NCBI GenBank assembly: GCA_020854035.1
Contig: JADZGE010000031.1
Coordinates: 62,001 to 126,000 of the forward strand
Length of the DNA stretch: 64,000 nt
Source: Burkholderiales bacterium
GTDB lineage: Bacteria > Pseudomonadota > Gammaproteobacteria > Burkholderiales > SG8-41
Direction of reading: 5' to 3'
This document shows positions 7,646 through 17,219 of this stretch, piece by piece. The notes under the pieces are model-generated. The model searched no databases. It was not told where the DNA came from and was given only the letters and a program-made list of their open reading frames with translations. Position 1 is the stretch's first letter. Every line of letters starts with the position of its first letter. The translations under genes were made by a program, and so were the position numbers.

Positions 7646-9781
7646 ATGAGCCAGAAGGACCGCATTGCCGCTCTCGAGGCCGAGTGTGCCAAGCTTCGGG
7701 CAGAAAACGCGTTGCTGAGGGCTGCCGTTCAGGACAGGTCCGGCCGGCCTGTTGATATCGTCCCGCCCCAACCCCGGCCTACCAAGGGTGCTGACATTTC
7801 GGTCCGGCACGACTCCCCGACATCCGAAAAAGTCGCGCTTTTCCGCTCCCTGTTTCGGGGACGTGACGATATCTATCCGCTGCGTTGGGAATCGAAGGCT
7901 GGGCGCTCCGGCTACAGCCCGGCCTGCGCCAACGAGTGGGTGTCGGGCGTATGTGAGAAGCCGCGGATCAAATGTTCCGATTGCGCTAACAAGGCGTTTC
8001 TGGCGGTTTCCGATGACGCGGTGTACGAACATCTATCGGGCCGCCGTACGCTCGGCGTGTACCCCATTCTCCGGGACGATACGTGCTGGTTCGTCGCCGC
8101 CGACTTTGACGGGACGAGCTGGCGCGAAGACGCGACGGCATACGCCTCTGCCTGCCGGGAGCTCGGAGTTCCCGCCTCCCTCGAAATCTCACGCTCGGGA
8201 GAGGGCGCACACGTCTGGATTTTCTTCATGACGGCGATCGCGGCGGGCCAGGCGAGGCAATTGGCGAGCGCCGCTATTACCCGCGCCTGTGCGCGGCATC
8301 GCACCCTTGCCTTTGCATCATATGACCGGCTGTTTCCCAGTCAGGACACATTGCCGAAGGGCGGTTTCGGCAACCTGATCGCATTGCCGTTGCAACGCAA
8401 GGCCCGCGACGCTGGGGCGAGCGTGTTCGTCGATGACGCGTGGCGACCGTATCCTGATCAATGGGCGTATCTGGCCACTATTGAGCGCATGACGCCCAGC
8501 GCCGTTGAATCGGCTATGGCGCGAGCGGCCAGGGAAGACGGCGTCCTCGGCGTGCGGTCAGTCACCTTTGGCGATGACGCGGTCGATGACCCGTGGAGCT
8601 CTCCGCCGTCAGTGAACGCGATGCTGGCCCATGATATCGGTGTGCTCTGCGCACCGACCGCCTTTGGCAAGACTGTTGCTGCCGCCGCGGTGACCGCAGC
8701 GAGAAAGACCAATACCCTCATCATCGTTCATCGGACGCAACTTCTCGATCAGCGGCGCAATCGTCTTACGGCGTTTCTGGATGTTAATAAGAAGACAATT
8801 GGCAGCATCGGTGCCGGTAAGCGGTCTCCGACCGGAACTATCGACGTCGCCATCATGCAGAGCCTCGTACGTAAAGGTGTCGTCCGCGACATCATCGCCA
8901 GCTACGGCCAGGTGATCGTTGACGAATGTCACCATATCTCCGCGTTTTCATCTGAGCGCGTAATGAAGGAGGCGAAGGCCCGATGCATCCTGGGACTTAC
9001 GGCGACGCCGTTGCGCCGAGACGGTCACCATCCGATTATCTTCATGCAATGCGGCCCCATGCGGTACCGTGGCTCCGCCGCGCAAGCAGGCGACAGTATC
9101 CGGCATGTCGTGATCTCTCGTAGCACGGCGTTCTCCGCGCCGGCGGGCGTGGACAAGATCCAATCGCTGTTCGGGGTACTGGCTCAATCCGAGGATCGGA
9201 ATAACCTGATCGTCCAGGATGTTGTCGCTGCGCTCGTCGAGGGGCGTACGCCGCTCGTCTTGACCGAGCGCAAGGATCATCTGGATCGCTTGTCCGAACT
9301 GCTCAAGGCGGCTACGTCCGCCGAATTGGTGGTCCTTTCAGGCGGAATGGGACGGCGCAAACAAGCCGCCGCGATCGATCGCCTGAGCAGTTCACAGGGT
9401 GCGAGCCCCCGCGTCGTGCTTGCAACCGGTCGGTTTATCGGCGAGGGATTCGACGATCCGCGCCTCGATACGCTTTTTCTAGCAAGCCCGATCTCGTGGC
9501 GCGGCACGCTCCAGCAGTATGCGGGCAGGCTGCATCGAGTTCACGCCGACAAGCAGGACGTCCGGATATACGATTACGTCGATGCCGGCGTGCCGGCGCT
9601 CATGCGCATGTTCAACAAGCGCCTACGCGGGTACCGGGCGATGGGCTATCAGGTGGCGGACGGGACCGCCGGGGCGGTTTCAAGCCTGCCGTTGGACTTC
9701 CAGCAGAACTCCCGCGTCGCACGGAAGCAGTTCCTGGACGAACTCGCTGCGCAGGCCCAGGAACATGGATTGGGGTATTAG
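7646..9781 (+). CDS. TOTE-type archaeo-eukaryotic primase plus superfamily 2 helicase
   Basis: The 711-residue protein has a short coiled coil (1-30) and then a zinc site (Cys94, Cys103, Cys110, Cys113). A primase-like domain carries Asp153 and Asp155 in AADFDG and the SGEGAHVWIFF strand (184-194). A helicase follows with Walker A APTAFGKT (about 336), motif II DECHH (about 426), motif III GLTATPLRRD and motif VI QYAGRLHR (about 624). This order matches the primase-helicase core of TOTE conflict systems, thought to act against foreign nucleic acid. A 288-residue gene follows 40 bases later. No nuclease domain is visible in this chain. The role in defence is inferred from family and island location. 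Confidence 0.75.
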   Translation: MSQKDRIAALEAECAKLRAENALLRAAVQDRSGRPVDIVPPQPRPTKGADISVRHDSPTSEKVALFRSLFRGRDDIYPLRWESKAGRSGYSPACANEWVSGVCEKPRIKCSDCANKAFLAVSDDAVYEHLSGRRTLGVYPILRDDTCWFVAADFDGTSWREDATAYASACRELGVPASLEISRSGEGAHVWIFFMTAIAAGQARQLASAAITRACARHRTLAFASYDRLFPSQDTLPKGGFGNLIALPLQRKARDAGASVFVDDAWRPYPDQWAYLATIERMTPSAVESAMARAAREDGVLGVRSVTFGDDAVDDPWSSPPSVNAMLAHDIGVLCAPTAFGKTVAAAAVTAARKTNTLIIVHRTQLLDQRRNRLTAFLDVNKKTIGSIGAGKRSPTGTIDVAIMQSLVRKGVVRDIIASYGQVIVDECHHISAFSSERVMKEAKARCILGLTATPLRRDGHHPIIFMQCGPMRYRGSAAQAGDSIRHVVISRSTAFSAPAGVDKIQSLFGVLAQSEDRNNLIVQDVVAALVEGRTPLVLTERKDHLDRLSELLKAATSAELVVLSGGMGRRKQAAAIDRLSSSQGASPRVVLATGRFIGEGFDDPRLDTLFLASPISWRGTLQQYAGRLHRVHADKQDVRIYDYVDAGVPALMRMFNKRLRGYRAMGYQVADGTAGAVSSLPLDFQQNSRVARKQFLDELAAQAQEHGLGY

Positions 9782-9821
9782 CGACCTCGCCTGACCGAAA
9801 CTACGCGAAACGTCTCCGCAG

Positions 9822-10688
9822 ATGCAACTCGATCTATTCACGCACGGGCGCGATGTGATGCTGCAGAACGACGTAATTGCCGCACTTCGCGGGCGGGACG
9901 CGGCGAGGGGTCAGAAGGCCCTCGAACGGTTTGCAGCGGAGTTCCCTGACCGCGAGATGATCCCACCGCTGAAGATACTGCTCGCCACGTTGGCCGTGCC
10001 GGCGATACGGATTGCCGACCGCAATAAAATTTTCGCAAGGATTCGCGAAATCGATGCCGTGGTAACGCCCGCCGCGGAGCGGGTCTTCGGTCGCGAGGAG
10101 GCAGCGAACTGGCTCTCGCCTGTCTGGTTGTCACTCGCGAATGCCGCCGCAGGGCTGACGTTCCATCCCGAGTGCCCCAGGGTGCACGCAGCTCCTCTGT
10201 TTCTACGAAGCGGAGATTGGGCCGCCGCCGAGGTACAGATTGCGACGATCCCCTCGTGGCGGCGCATTCCGATGCCGTTGGCCTGGATGGCGGAGGCGGG
10301 CTTTCATCGGGGCGGATTGGAGTCTGTCTGGTGCCTGATGGTCGAACTCGCGTGGATTGATTCCGACACGTTCCACACGCTGGCACGCCGATTGAAGTCG
10401 CGACCCTTGCACAGGCTGTTGAACGATTTCGAGGCGGGCTTGGGCGACGAAGAAAATCTCGATCCATCCTGGTTTCCGGCCTGGATGCTGATCACTGCAC
10501 CGGAGATGGCGTCGGTTATGCGGCAGTCTCAAGCCGGCAGCGGGAAGACGCCGGAGAGGGGGGCACGCTTGATCATGGAGTTGCTCGCGCTGGAGAAACA
10601 GGGACGTCACGCCGACCTCGTTGCGCAGAGACGAAAGCTGCGGGACTTGCACCCGGGACTGTACAAGTACTACATGTCATCGAGGTAA
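9822..10688 (+). CDS. Unknown protein paired with the TOTE-type helicase
   Basis: The 288-residue, mostly helical, soluble protein starts QLDLFTHGRDVMLQNDVIAAL. It carries Trp-rich, TPR-like helices (FLRSGDWAAAEVQIATI, then MAEAGFHRGG) and a basic C-terminus ending in YKYYMSSR. I recognise no catalytic motif. It lies 40 bases behind the primase-helicase in the same direction and inside the same att-bounded module, so it is probably co-transcribed and may be a structural or sensing partner. This is inference from position. Confidence 0.6.
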   Translation: MQLDLFTHGRDVMLQNDVIAALRGRDAARGQKALERFAAEFPDREMIPPLKILLATLAVPAIRIADRNKIFARIREIDAVVTPAAERVFGREEAANWLSPVWLSLANAAAGLTFHPECPRVHAAPLFLRSGDWAAAEVQIATIPSWRRIPMPLAWMAEAGFHRGGLESVWCLMVELAWIDSDTFHTLARRLKSRPLHRLLNDFEAGLGDEENLDPSWFPAWMLITAPEMASVMRQSQAGSGKTPERGARLIMELLALEKQGRHADLVAQRRKLRDLHPGLYKYYMSSR

Positions 10689-10730
10689 CCTCAATCTAGC
10701 GGACGACCGCTGGGCAAGATGCCATGAAGC

Positions 10731-10899
10731 GCGTATCAATTTCGTATCACTCGTAGGCTGCTCGGGGCTTTGTCAGGCTCGATCAGGCTGCGTATCAGTG
10801 TTGGCAGGCGACGCAAGTGGTTGATTATAGAAAGGCCAGGAAAAACTCTCGGGGCTCATAATCCCTTGGTCGAAGGTTCGAGTCCTTCCAGACCCACCA
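10731..10899 (+). repeat. att-like repeat 2 with tRNA-Met 3' end, parts in swapped order
   Basis: GTATCAATTTCGTATCAC (10733-10750) comes first here. About 105 bases later comes the same 45-base tRNA-Met 3' end, loop CTCATAA through ACCA (10855-10899). The TGTGCCGTATTTGTGCCGTA flank is missing. In repeats 1 and 3 the GTATCA motif follows the tRNA piece, so this copy marks the junction of two different elements. No gene is seen in 10689-11166 apart from this. Confidence 0.7.
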
Positions 10900-11166
10900 T
10901 CAATCAAGTAGTTACACTATCTCCGTGCCTCCCAGATCCGGCCCATGTGCCGCAATCGTGCCGTTTCTTCGCGGAGCAGTGCTTCATCCCGACCGGACGT
11001 CAATTCGCGATGGTATGCAAATCAAGTACCTACGATTTGGCCACTGCGGCGATCGAGACGACGATGTTTACGAGAATCCCATGGTCGTTTACGCAAACTC
11101 TCTTGGGGCAAGTGAGAACCCGGCCCGCGCGAAGGGAGCGGACGCGAACGAGCTCGGTCCCACTGC

Positions 11167-12348
11167 CTATGGCTTGATACGCGTTGTTCGCGGCCGCCGC
11201 GGAAAGATGTCGTTTGCGCCACCCGCGACCGTCGCAAGGGGAACCACGCGAACACGGTCGGCCAGCGCATATTCCTTCGGCCCGGGATAGAGCACGACGA
11301 GCTGCTCGAGCTTCAGATCCTCCAAGGCGATGCGCATGGAAGGCGTGATCCTGGGCGCATCCATGCGTTTTATTTCCACGCCGAGCCGCCGGCCGTTCTT
11401 GAGAAGCAGCAGGTCGAGTTCCGCACCCTGGTGCGTTGCCCAGAAGTAAACATCGTCCGGTTGCACTGAATTGATCATTTCCTCGACGGCATAACCTTTC
11501 CAGGAAGCACCGCATTTCGGGTGTGCCAGAAGCTCCTTCTCGGTGGTGATGCCGAGAAGATGGTGCAGCAGACCGCTATCGCGCACGTAAACTTTCGGCG
11601 ACTTGACCTGCCGTTTGCCGAGGTTTTCGTGCCAGGGGGCGAGCTGGCGGATCATGTAGACGCCGGAAAGGAGGTCAAGATAGCGCCGTACCGTGGTTTC
11701 TGCGACGCCGAGAGAGCGGGCCGGGTCGGCGGCATTCCAGGTCTGCGCGTGATAGTGGGCAAGCATGGTCCAGAAGCGTCGCAGGGCCTGCGCCGGGATG
11801 GTGATTCCGAGCTGCGGTATATCGCGTTCAAGAAGGGTGCGCACGAATTGGGCGCGCCAAGCGGCGCTGTCCGACAGCGAACGTGCCGTGTAGCTCAGGG
11901 GAAAGCCTCCACGCAGCCAATGACGGGCCAGGTGCTCGCCGCCGATCTCGGTGAGCGAGAAACCACCCATCTCGATGATCTCGATTCTGCCGGCGAGCGA
12001 CTCGGTGGACTGGCGCAGCAATGCCGGCGATGCGCTGCCCAGAATCAGAAAACGCGCGGGCAGCGGCCGCCGGTCGGCCAGCACCCTCAGGACCGGAAAC
12101 AGATCGGGGCGGAACTGCACCTCGTCGATCACGACCAATCCCTTCAGGCCTTCGAGCGCGGTAAGGGGTTCGGCGAGCTGCGAAAGGCTGCGGGGGTCTT
12201 CCAGATCGAAGTAACTCATCTGTCCCGAGCGGGCCAGCGCGTGGGCAAGTGTCGTCTTGCCGCACTGGCGCGGCCCGACCAATGCCACCACGCGGCTGCG
12301 CGCGAGAGCGGCGCGGACTCGGGAGATCAGCTCATGGCGCGGCACCAT
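11167..12348 (-). CDS. AAA-type ATPase with DUF4143-like C-terminal domain
   Basis: From the ATG at 12348 the product is 393 residues. It has Walker A GPRQCGKTT near residue 25, Walker B LVVIDEVQ near 75, and a sensor-like LILGSASPALL. A winged-helix segment follows (LGVAETTVRRYLDLLSGVYM). The C-terminal PD-(D/E)xK-like fold carries GAELDLLLLKNGRRLGVEIK. This ATP-binding/DUF4143 family is common in islands, and its cellular role is not settled. A second, divergent member lies at 17216 in the next module. An in-frame GTG at 12366 is an alternative start. Confidence 0.75.
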   Translation of the reverse strand: MVPRHELISRVRAALARSRVVALVGPRQCGKTTLAHALARSGQMSYFDLEDPRSLSQLAEPLTALEGLKGLVVIDEVQFRPDLFPVLRVLADRRPLPARFLILGSASPALLRQSTESLAGRIEIIEMGGFSLTEIGGEHLARHWLRGGFPLSYTARSLSDSAAWRAQFVRTLLERDIPQLGITIPAQALRRFWTMLAHYHAQTWNAADPARSLGVAETTVRRYLDLLSGVYMIRQLAPWHENLGKRQVKSPKVYVRDSGLLHHLLGITTEKELLAHPKCGASWKGYAVEEMINSVQPDDVYFWATHQGAELDLLLLKNGRRLGVEIKRMDAPRITPSMRIALEDLKLEQLVVLYPGPKEYALADRVRVVPLATVAGGANDIFPRRPRTTRIKP

Positions 12349-12467
12349 GGCCAGGCATACTACCACGAAATTCGAGCATATAACGCTCGAATCTCATGGA
12401 CTCTCAGGGGAGGTTCCCTGCCATCGTTGCACCGTCCGGCTATCGGCGGCACCCGACGCCCTCGTGG

Positions 12468-15400
12468 TCAAAACGAGCCGTCGGCGCCGCCGTCGCGTCG
12501 GGCCCGGCTTTCCTCGATCTGCCGGCGGACGCGCTCGATCTCGGCGCGCCGGGCTTCAGGAGTGCCCCAGGGCGCCGGTGAGGGGTCGACAGGCGCCGAG
12601 GTTACAGGCGGTACCACGGCATCAGAGGTCGCGACGTGCGGCTCCACGGCTTGCGCTACGGAGTCCTCCTCGGGTTCCTCTTCGGTGTCCGGCGACTGTA
12701 ACCACGCCTCGTATTCCGCGCGCTGCTCGCGCAATTGCTGCAGGAGAGGTTCTCCGCCAATCGGGGCGGCGGGTGGTGACAGGCCCGCCATGCCGAGCAG
12801 CGTCTCTATCTGCAGCCAGTGCCGAGGGCTCGCGCCCTCCAGGACGAACCGCAGGTTGAGCGCTTCAAATACCGGAACCCAGGTTTCACCCGAGGCGTCA
12901 CGCCGCCGGACCGCGAGCGCCGGGTTGAACTGGTAGTACCCATGGCCGATGCGCAGGAACAGGCGGCGGTTGTAGGCGTATTCGCGCTTGACCTCGTTGC
13001 GGGCGAGCACGCTGGAGAGGAACGCGCGCTTGTTACGCTCCGGGGACAGCACGCGGCGGGGCAGGTGCTTCCAGGCGTCGAGTATCGCCGCTGTTTCGAT
13101 ACCGCCGCGATCGCGCCAGTTCCTGCCGTGGAAGCGGGACTTGAAGAGCGTCCACAGCGTCTGGAAGAGGAAGTATTCGGAGAGGTGCCGATCCAGCCGA
13201 ATGAGCCGCTCGTCGCTCTTGATGTCCACGGCCGCCGGGGCTACGAGGTCGTAGAGCGCGGGAAAAGGTCCCTTCGCAAACGCGGGATCGCGAAACGCTT
13301 CCGCCATGGCCCAGTGCAGGGCGGTGCGGCCCATGTGGTCGGTCGACTCGGGATTGGCGCCGCGTTGGAGCAACCCTTCGACGAGCACCACGTTGCCCGC
13401 CGCCGCGGCTGCCATGAGCGGTGTCTGGTTCATCGGCGTGCGGTGATCAACACCGTGACGGTCGCATTGCTGGAGGATATCCTTGAAGCGCGCGGCGAAG
13501 TAGGGGACGTAGTGCTTGCGTCCCAGTGTGGCGCGCTGCTGCTGGAAATTGCGAGCCGCAGCGAAATCCGCTTCGTCTGCGAGCCTTGAGGCGAGCACCG
13601 GCTCGTCGTAGCACGTCGCGTACTCATAGAGCTGCTGGCGCGGTTTGCCGCCGGGTGCCCGCTCTGCGAATACCCGCGTCATGATCCGGCGCATCGCGGC
13701 CTCGTCGAATACCGGCCACGGCACCGGAACCTGCTTCAGTATCGTCTGCCGGATGGCGTCCGCCTGCTCCTGCTTACCCTGAAGTTCGAGCTTGCGCGCC
13801 TCCTTCTGCCACGCGCCGAGGCTCGAAGCCGTGGTCTCGACATTGACTCGCTGCGCGGTCTGACCAAGTCCCAGGAGATTGATGAGCGGATGGCTGGTGT
13901 CTGACTCGATCAGGTAAACGTTCCGAATCGCGCGCGTCAACGCCACGTACAGCGCATTGACGTAGAACTTGTAGATTTCGAGCGAGCGGTCGGACTTATC
14001 GCGGGCCCGGCGATAGTCCAGTTCTTCACCTTCGAGATCCGCTGCCGTGACGCCCTCGGCGATTTCCGAGAATCGGACACGATTGCCGGAAACGAATCGG
14101 TAGAGCACGATGTTCTCGTATTCGAGCCCCTTCGCTTCATGGATCGAGAAGATGAGCGGCGTCTGGAAGTGTGCGCGGGCCGCAGCCTTGTCCTCGTCGC
14201 GCATCACGAGCACGGCGAAATTCGTGGATTGCCGCGTCTTCCGATTGAGGTCGCGCGTGACGATGTCGTTGTCCGGAAGCACGGTCACCGCGCCGTCGTC
14301 CGCGCCCACGGCCTCCACCAGGAAGTTGCTTTCCCGGTCGATTGACCCGAAGCGCTGGTGCTTGATCTTGAGAAGTGCGTTCGCCACCCGGGACGCCTCG
14401 CGCCCGTTGCGGAAATTGGCCCGGAGCACGAAGAGCTGGTTCCGCTCGGCGAGGATCTCCTCGTTCCAGAACAGACGCTTCACCTTGCTCCAGGAAAAGA
14501 AGTTCGGGTGCACGATCTGGTTCGAGTCCCCGCACAGCACGAACTGTCCTGGTTTCCGCAACGTCGCCAGCACCAGGGCGAGCTGGGCGTTGGTGAGATC
14601 CTGAACCTCGTCGACAACGAGGAAGTCGTAGCGCGGCGCCACCAGTGGCCGCCAGGCGTGCGCGACCAGGTTGATGTCGTAGAGGCCAGCCTCGGCGAGC
14701 CAGCTGCGGTAGCTCTCGAAGAGGTCGTACACCCGTACCCGCTCGGCCTCCCCGAAGATGGACTGACGCACGCCGAGCGCTAGATAGTCCGCTCGCGTGA
14801 GCGGACCCGACGCCTCCGCGGTGATCACGCCGCGTATCTCCTCGAATGCCTGGTGCGCATCGAGACCCTTGAACGCCTGCTGCCGCCTGGCGAACCAGCC
14901 GACGAAATCGCGCCAAATCGCCTCCCGGCCGGGCGGCACGTGGAGGCTCTCGACGAACTCGCGGTAGGACAGGAAGACGGCCTCCTGGCCAGGGTGCTCG
15001 TATCCGTGTCCGTAGTACAGCTCCCGCGCGCACTGAGCGAGGTAAGCGGAATGCGTGACGTAGAGCACGTCGCCTTCGGAGTGCTTGAGTTTCTCCAGCG
15101 TAAGCGCGGTCTTCCCGCTGCCCGCGCTGCCGACCACGATGACTGGCGGTGGCAGCCGGTACACTGTTTCCTGAGCGTCGTCGAAGGAAAGCGGCTTGTC
15201 CAGCAGGTGGATCTCGCGCCGCTCCGGATGGACGTAGCGGATCGGCGCTGCCTCGGCCGCGGCGGCCGGAGCATCGATCGGGGGAATCTTGGCTTCGTCT
15301 ATCGCCGCTCCCCGCAGGAAGCGCGACTTGTCGTAGGCGTGCTGCTCGATGACCTCCAGGATCAGGGCGCATGTGCGCCCGCCGTGTTTGAGGAGGGTGA

Positions 15401-15599
15401 ACAACAGCCGGTTGGTGTAATCGAGCCTGGCGCGGTAGAACTTGCCGTGATCGATACCCGTGAGTTTCTTTACGTCCGCTTGGCGGAAATCGTCGCGCTC
15501 GATGGCCTCGCGGACCTTCTGGTACTGCGCCTTGACGCGGGAAACGTCGAGGCCGACGTACTCAAGGACGTGCAAGATTTCGACTCCAATGCACTGCAC
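12468..15599 (-). CDS. UvrD/Rep-like helicase with RelE-like N-terminus and ankyrin repeats
   Basis: The 1043-residue protein has a small N-terminal region (about 40-95, KFYRARLDYTNRLLFTL) that resembles a RelE/ParE fold. A superfamily 1 helicase core follows with GSAGSGKT (157-164), DEVQD (330-334), the Q-like CGDSNQIVHPNFFSW and IHEAKGLEYENIVLY. Ankyrin repeats (about 720-770) include TPLMAAAAAGNVVLVEGLL and GRTALHWAM. A long C-terminal region ends in an acidic, Arg-rich tail. Superfamily 1 enzymes unwind DNA 3'-5', and ankyrins bind proteins. The start codon lies a few bases from an att-like repeat, so the natural N-terminus may be cut. A defence or repair role is inferred. Confidence 0.75.
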   Translation of the reverse strand: MQCIGVEILHVLEYVGLDVSRVKAQYQKVREAIERDDFRQADVKKLTGIDHGKFYRARLDYTNRLLFTLLKHGGRTCALILEVIEQHAYDKSRFLRGAAIDEAKIPPIDAPAAAAEAAPIRYVHPERREIHLLDKPLSFDDAQETVYRLPPPVIVVGSAGSGKTALTLEKLKHSEGDVLYVTHSAYLAQCARELYYGHGYEHPGQEAVFLSYREFVESLHVPPGREAIWRDFVGWFARRQQAFKGLDAHQAFEEIRGVITAEASGPLTRADYLALGVRQSIFGEAERVRVYDLFESYRSWLAEAGLYDINLVAHAWRPLVAPRYDFLVVDEVQDLTNAQLALVLATLRKPGQFVLCGDSNQIVHPNFFSWSKVKRLFWNEEILAERNQLFVLRANFRNGREASRVANALLKIKHQRFGSIDRESNFLVEAVGADDGAVTVLPDNDIVTRDLNRKTRQSTNFAVLVMRDEDKAAARAHFQTPLIFSIHEAKGLEYENIVLYRFVSGNRVRFSEIAEGVTAADLEGEELDYRRARDKSDRSLEIYKFYVNALYVALTRAIRNVYLIESDTSHPLINLLGLGQTAQRVNVETTASSLGAWQKEARKLELQGKQEQADAIRQTILKQVPVPWPVFDEAAMRRIMTRVFAERAPGGKPRQQLYEYATCYDEPVLASRLADEADFAAARNFQQQRATLGRKHYVPYFAARFKDILQQCDRHGVDHRTPMNQTPLMAAAAAGNVVLVEGLLQRGANPESTDHMGRTALHWAMAEAFRDPAFAKGPFPALYDLVAPAAVDIKSDERLIRLDRHLSEYFLFQTLWTLFKSRFHGRNWRDRGGIETAAILDAWKHLPRRVLSPERNKRAFLSSVLARNEVKREYAYNRRLFLRIGHGYYQFNPALAVRRRDASGETWVPVFEALNLRFVLEGASPRHWLQIETLLGMAGLSPPAAPIGGEPLLQQLREQRAEYEAWLQSPDTEEEPEEDSVAQAVEPHVATSDAVVPPVTSAPVDPSPAPWGTPEARRAEIERVRRQIEESRARRDGGADGSF

Positions 15600-15612
15600 G
15601 CGATTCTATCGG

Positions 15613-15735
15613 TTGTGCCGTATTTGTGCCGTAGTCCCCTCGACTGACATTGGTCTCCCGCCGACTGAGATTGGGATTGAATTGGCAAGCGTTGATAAGT
15701 GACTGATTTGTAAAAGCACGGGAACGATCTGAACG
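15613..15735 (+). repeat. att-like repeat half without the tRNA end
   Basis: This copy matches repeat 1 from TGTGCCGTATTTGTGCCGTA through GACTGATTTGTAAA and GATCTGAACG. It then stops exactly where the tRNA-Met anticodon loop would begin. After that point the DNA is a DUF2339 copy. The breakpoint suggests that strand exchange took place at the anticodon loop. Confidence 0.7.
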
Positions 15736-16408
15736 TATCCGATAACCGCGATGACCATGCAAAGCAGGTACTCGCGCTGGTGGAGGCGCCACCCCGCTTC
15801 CCATGTGGCGATAACGAAGAAGATCAACCAGGTGCCCGCGTAGCGGACTTCGAGGCCCGCGCCGAACCCATCACGCCGTTGCCGGTGCAGGTACCAGAAC
15901 GCCGTTCCCAGTGATACGGGCCAGGCAAGCCATCCCAGGTTCGCAAAGGGGTGCCCTCCCAGGGTGACTTGAAAAGCGATAGCCGCGGCGAGCAGTATCA
16001 GGTGCGGGACCGTGAGCGCACGAAGTGCCGTCCAACGCAAACGGGTTGCGGCAAGCTCGAGCCCGATGGTGCTTAGCGAAAAGAACAGCACCAACACCAT
16101 GGGCTGCAGTTGTGTGTCCACACCGTGGTATACGACGTCCATCCCGCCAGCGGCGTAGGCAAGCGCACCGCCATACAGAAGCAGCGTCCCGAGGAATCTC
16201 TCGCCTTGTCCGACGAGATCACCATGCCGGCGGTAGAGCAGGGATGACATGACAGAAGCAACTGCGATGATGGCGCACCCCAGAACCGCATCGTTGAACA
16301 GGGTTCATTCGGAGGTGTAGCGGCGCGGGGTGTCGCGGCAACCGCCGGCGCGGTTTCGATGGGAGAAGCTGCCGGAGTGGCCGGAGCGGCGGATTCAGAG
16401 GAATGCTG
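15735..16408 (-). pseudogene. Internally deleted second copy of the DUF2339 gene
   Basis: The bases from about 15834 to 16300 are closely similar to 2-463 of this window, with scattered substitutions. The bases 16302-16407 match 1691-1796. About 1.2 kb that separates these parts in the first copy is missing, and the junction falls in a shared CAGG. The part 15735-15833 extends past what copy one shows here and reads as further membrane helices (YAGTWLIFFVIATWEAGW). Start and N-terminal helix are absent. It is a dead copy beside an att-like half site. Confidence 0.8.
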
Positions 16409-16499
16409 TAAACGGGGTTTGAAATCCGCCTGATTTTGGGGGTTGACGCGGGGCACCCCGGGAATGCTTCGCCGTTTGAAATCGCAGATGGCGTTCAGA

Positions 16500-16832
16500 T
16501 CAGCCGGATCGCGAGGAGAATCGCTGCCACGCTTTCAGCCAGCGCTGCTCGACCGGGGAGAGTTCAGGGAATTCGACTGAGTCCAAGGTCACGCGCGCTT
16601 TGCGCTTGCCGTAGCGGCACACGGCGACCACGGCGTGATCGCTCAGATCGAAGCCGACCAGCGACACGTCGCTGCCCATCACTTTGACCTGTTTGAATCG
16701 GCGGAACATCTCCTCGATGCAAGTCAGCCAGGCAACCGCCTGTTCGTCCTCACCATAGGCATCAGTCAGCGCCAGGTCGATGCAAGCCTGCACCGAGTTG
16801 CATTGGCGCATTTCTTCGAGCAGGTCGTCCAT
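16500..16832 (-). CDS. Conserved small acidic protein, function unknown
   Basis: From the ATG at 16832 the product has 110 residues. It is helical and acidic at the N-terminus (DDLLEEMRQCNSVQACIDLA, then DAYGEDEQAVAWLTCIEEMF). A compact beta segment follows (VSLVGFDLSDHAVVAVCRYG, then ARVTLDSVEFPELSPVE) and the end is an amphipathic helix. The even, protein-like pattern and three spaced Cys residues suggest a real gene, but I do not recognise the family. It is flanked by the DUF2339 relic and a hairpin, with no clear operon partner. Confidence 0.55.
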   Translation of the reverse strand: MDDLLEEMRQCNSVQACIDLALTDAYGEDEQAVAWLTCIEEMFRRFKQVKVMGSDVSLVGFDLSDHAVVAVCRYGKRKARVTLDSVEFPELSPVEQRWLKAWQRFSSRSG

Positions 16833-16889
16833 GATTGGGGGTTCGCCCACGCGTCTGCGCTATGCTTCGCGCCCGGACGCCGGATAAGC

Positions 16890-16930
16890 GAAGGCCCGGG
16901 CAGATTCCTGGAAAGAACCCCCGGGCCTTC
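16890..16930. terminator. Strong GC hairpin
   Basis: GAAGGCCCGGG and CCCGGGCCTTC form a perfect 11-base stem around a 19-base loop. There is no T-run, so intrinsic termination is uncertain. It lies upstream of the minus-strand gene at 16500-16832 and of the Cys-rich relic. Confidence 0.35.
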
Positions 16931-17015
16931 AACATGCTCGCGCGGCACATGGACGCGTTCGCGCTTCCTTTATGCCCGCAAGTCGCGGCGTTGTCCAGCG
17001 CGGCGTGCGGGGTGC

Positions 17016-17219
17016 ATGGAAGCGGGCGAGGCGAGCTATCGGCTCTATAGTTGCGGGCGCTGCGCAGAGCAGGTGCGCATCTGCTGCGAGTGCGACCGCG
17101 GCAACCGGTACTGCGCGGGTGAGTGCGCCCTCGCGAGGAAAGAGATGATCCGCGAAACCGTCCCCGTCGCCCGGCAGGCCTTGCAAATTCACCACGAAAC
17201 GGTCAATATGTCTCCATGA
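17016..17219 (+). pseudogene. Truncated Cys-rich zinc-binding protein of the transposon-associated type
   Basis: The first 45 residues (YRLYSCGRC, then CCECDRGNRYC and CAGECA) match small zinc-ribbon proteins that often accompany transposases. The usual Arg/Gln-rich tail of that family is missing. After ARKEMIRETVP the sequence becomes unrelated and ends where the next gene starts. It is likely a remnant of a mobile element. Confidence 0.5.
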
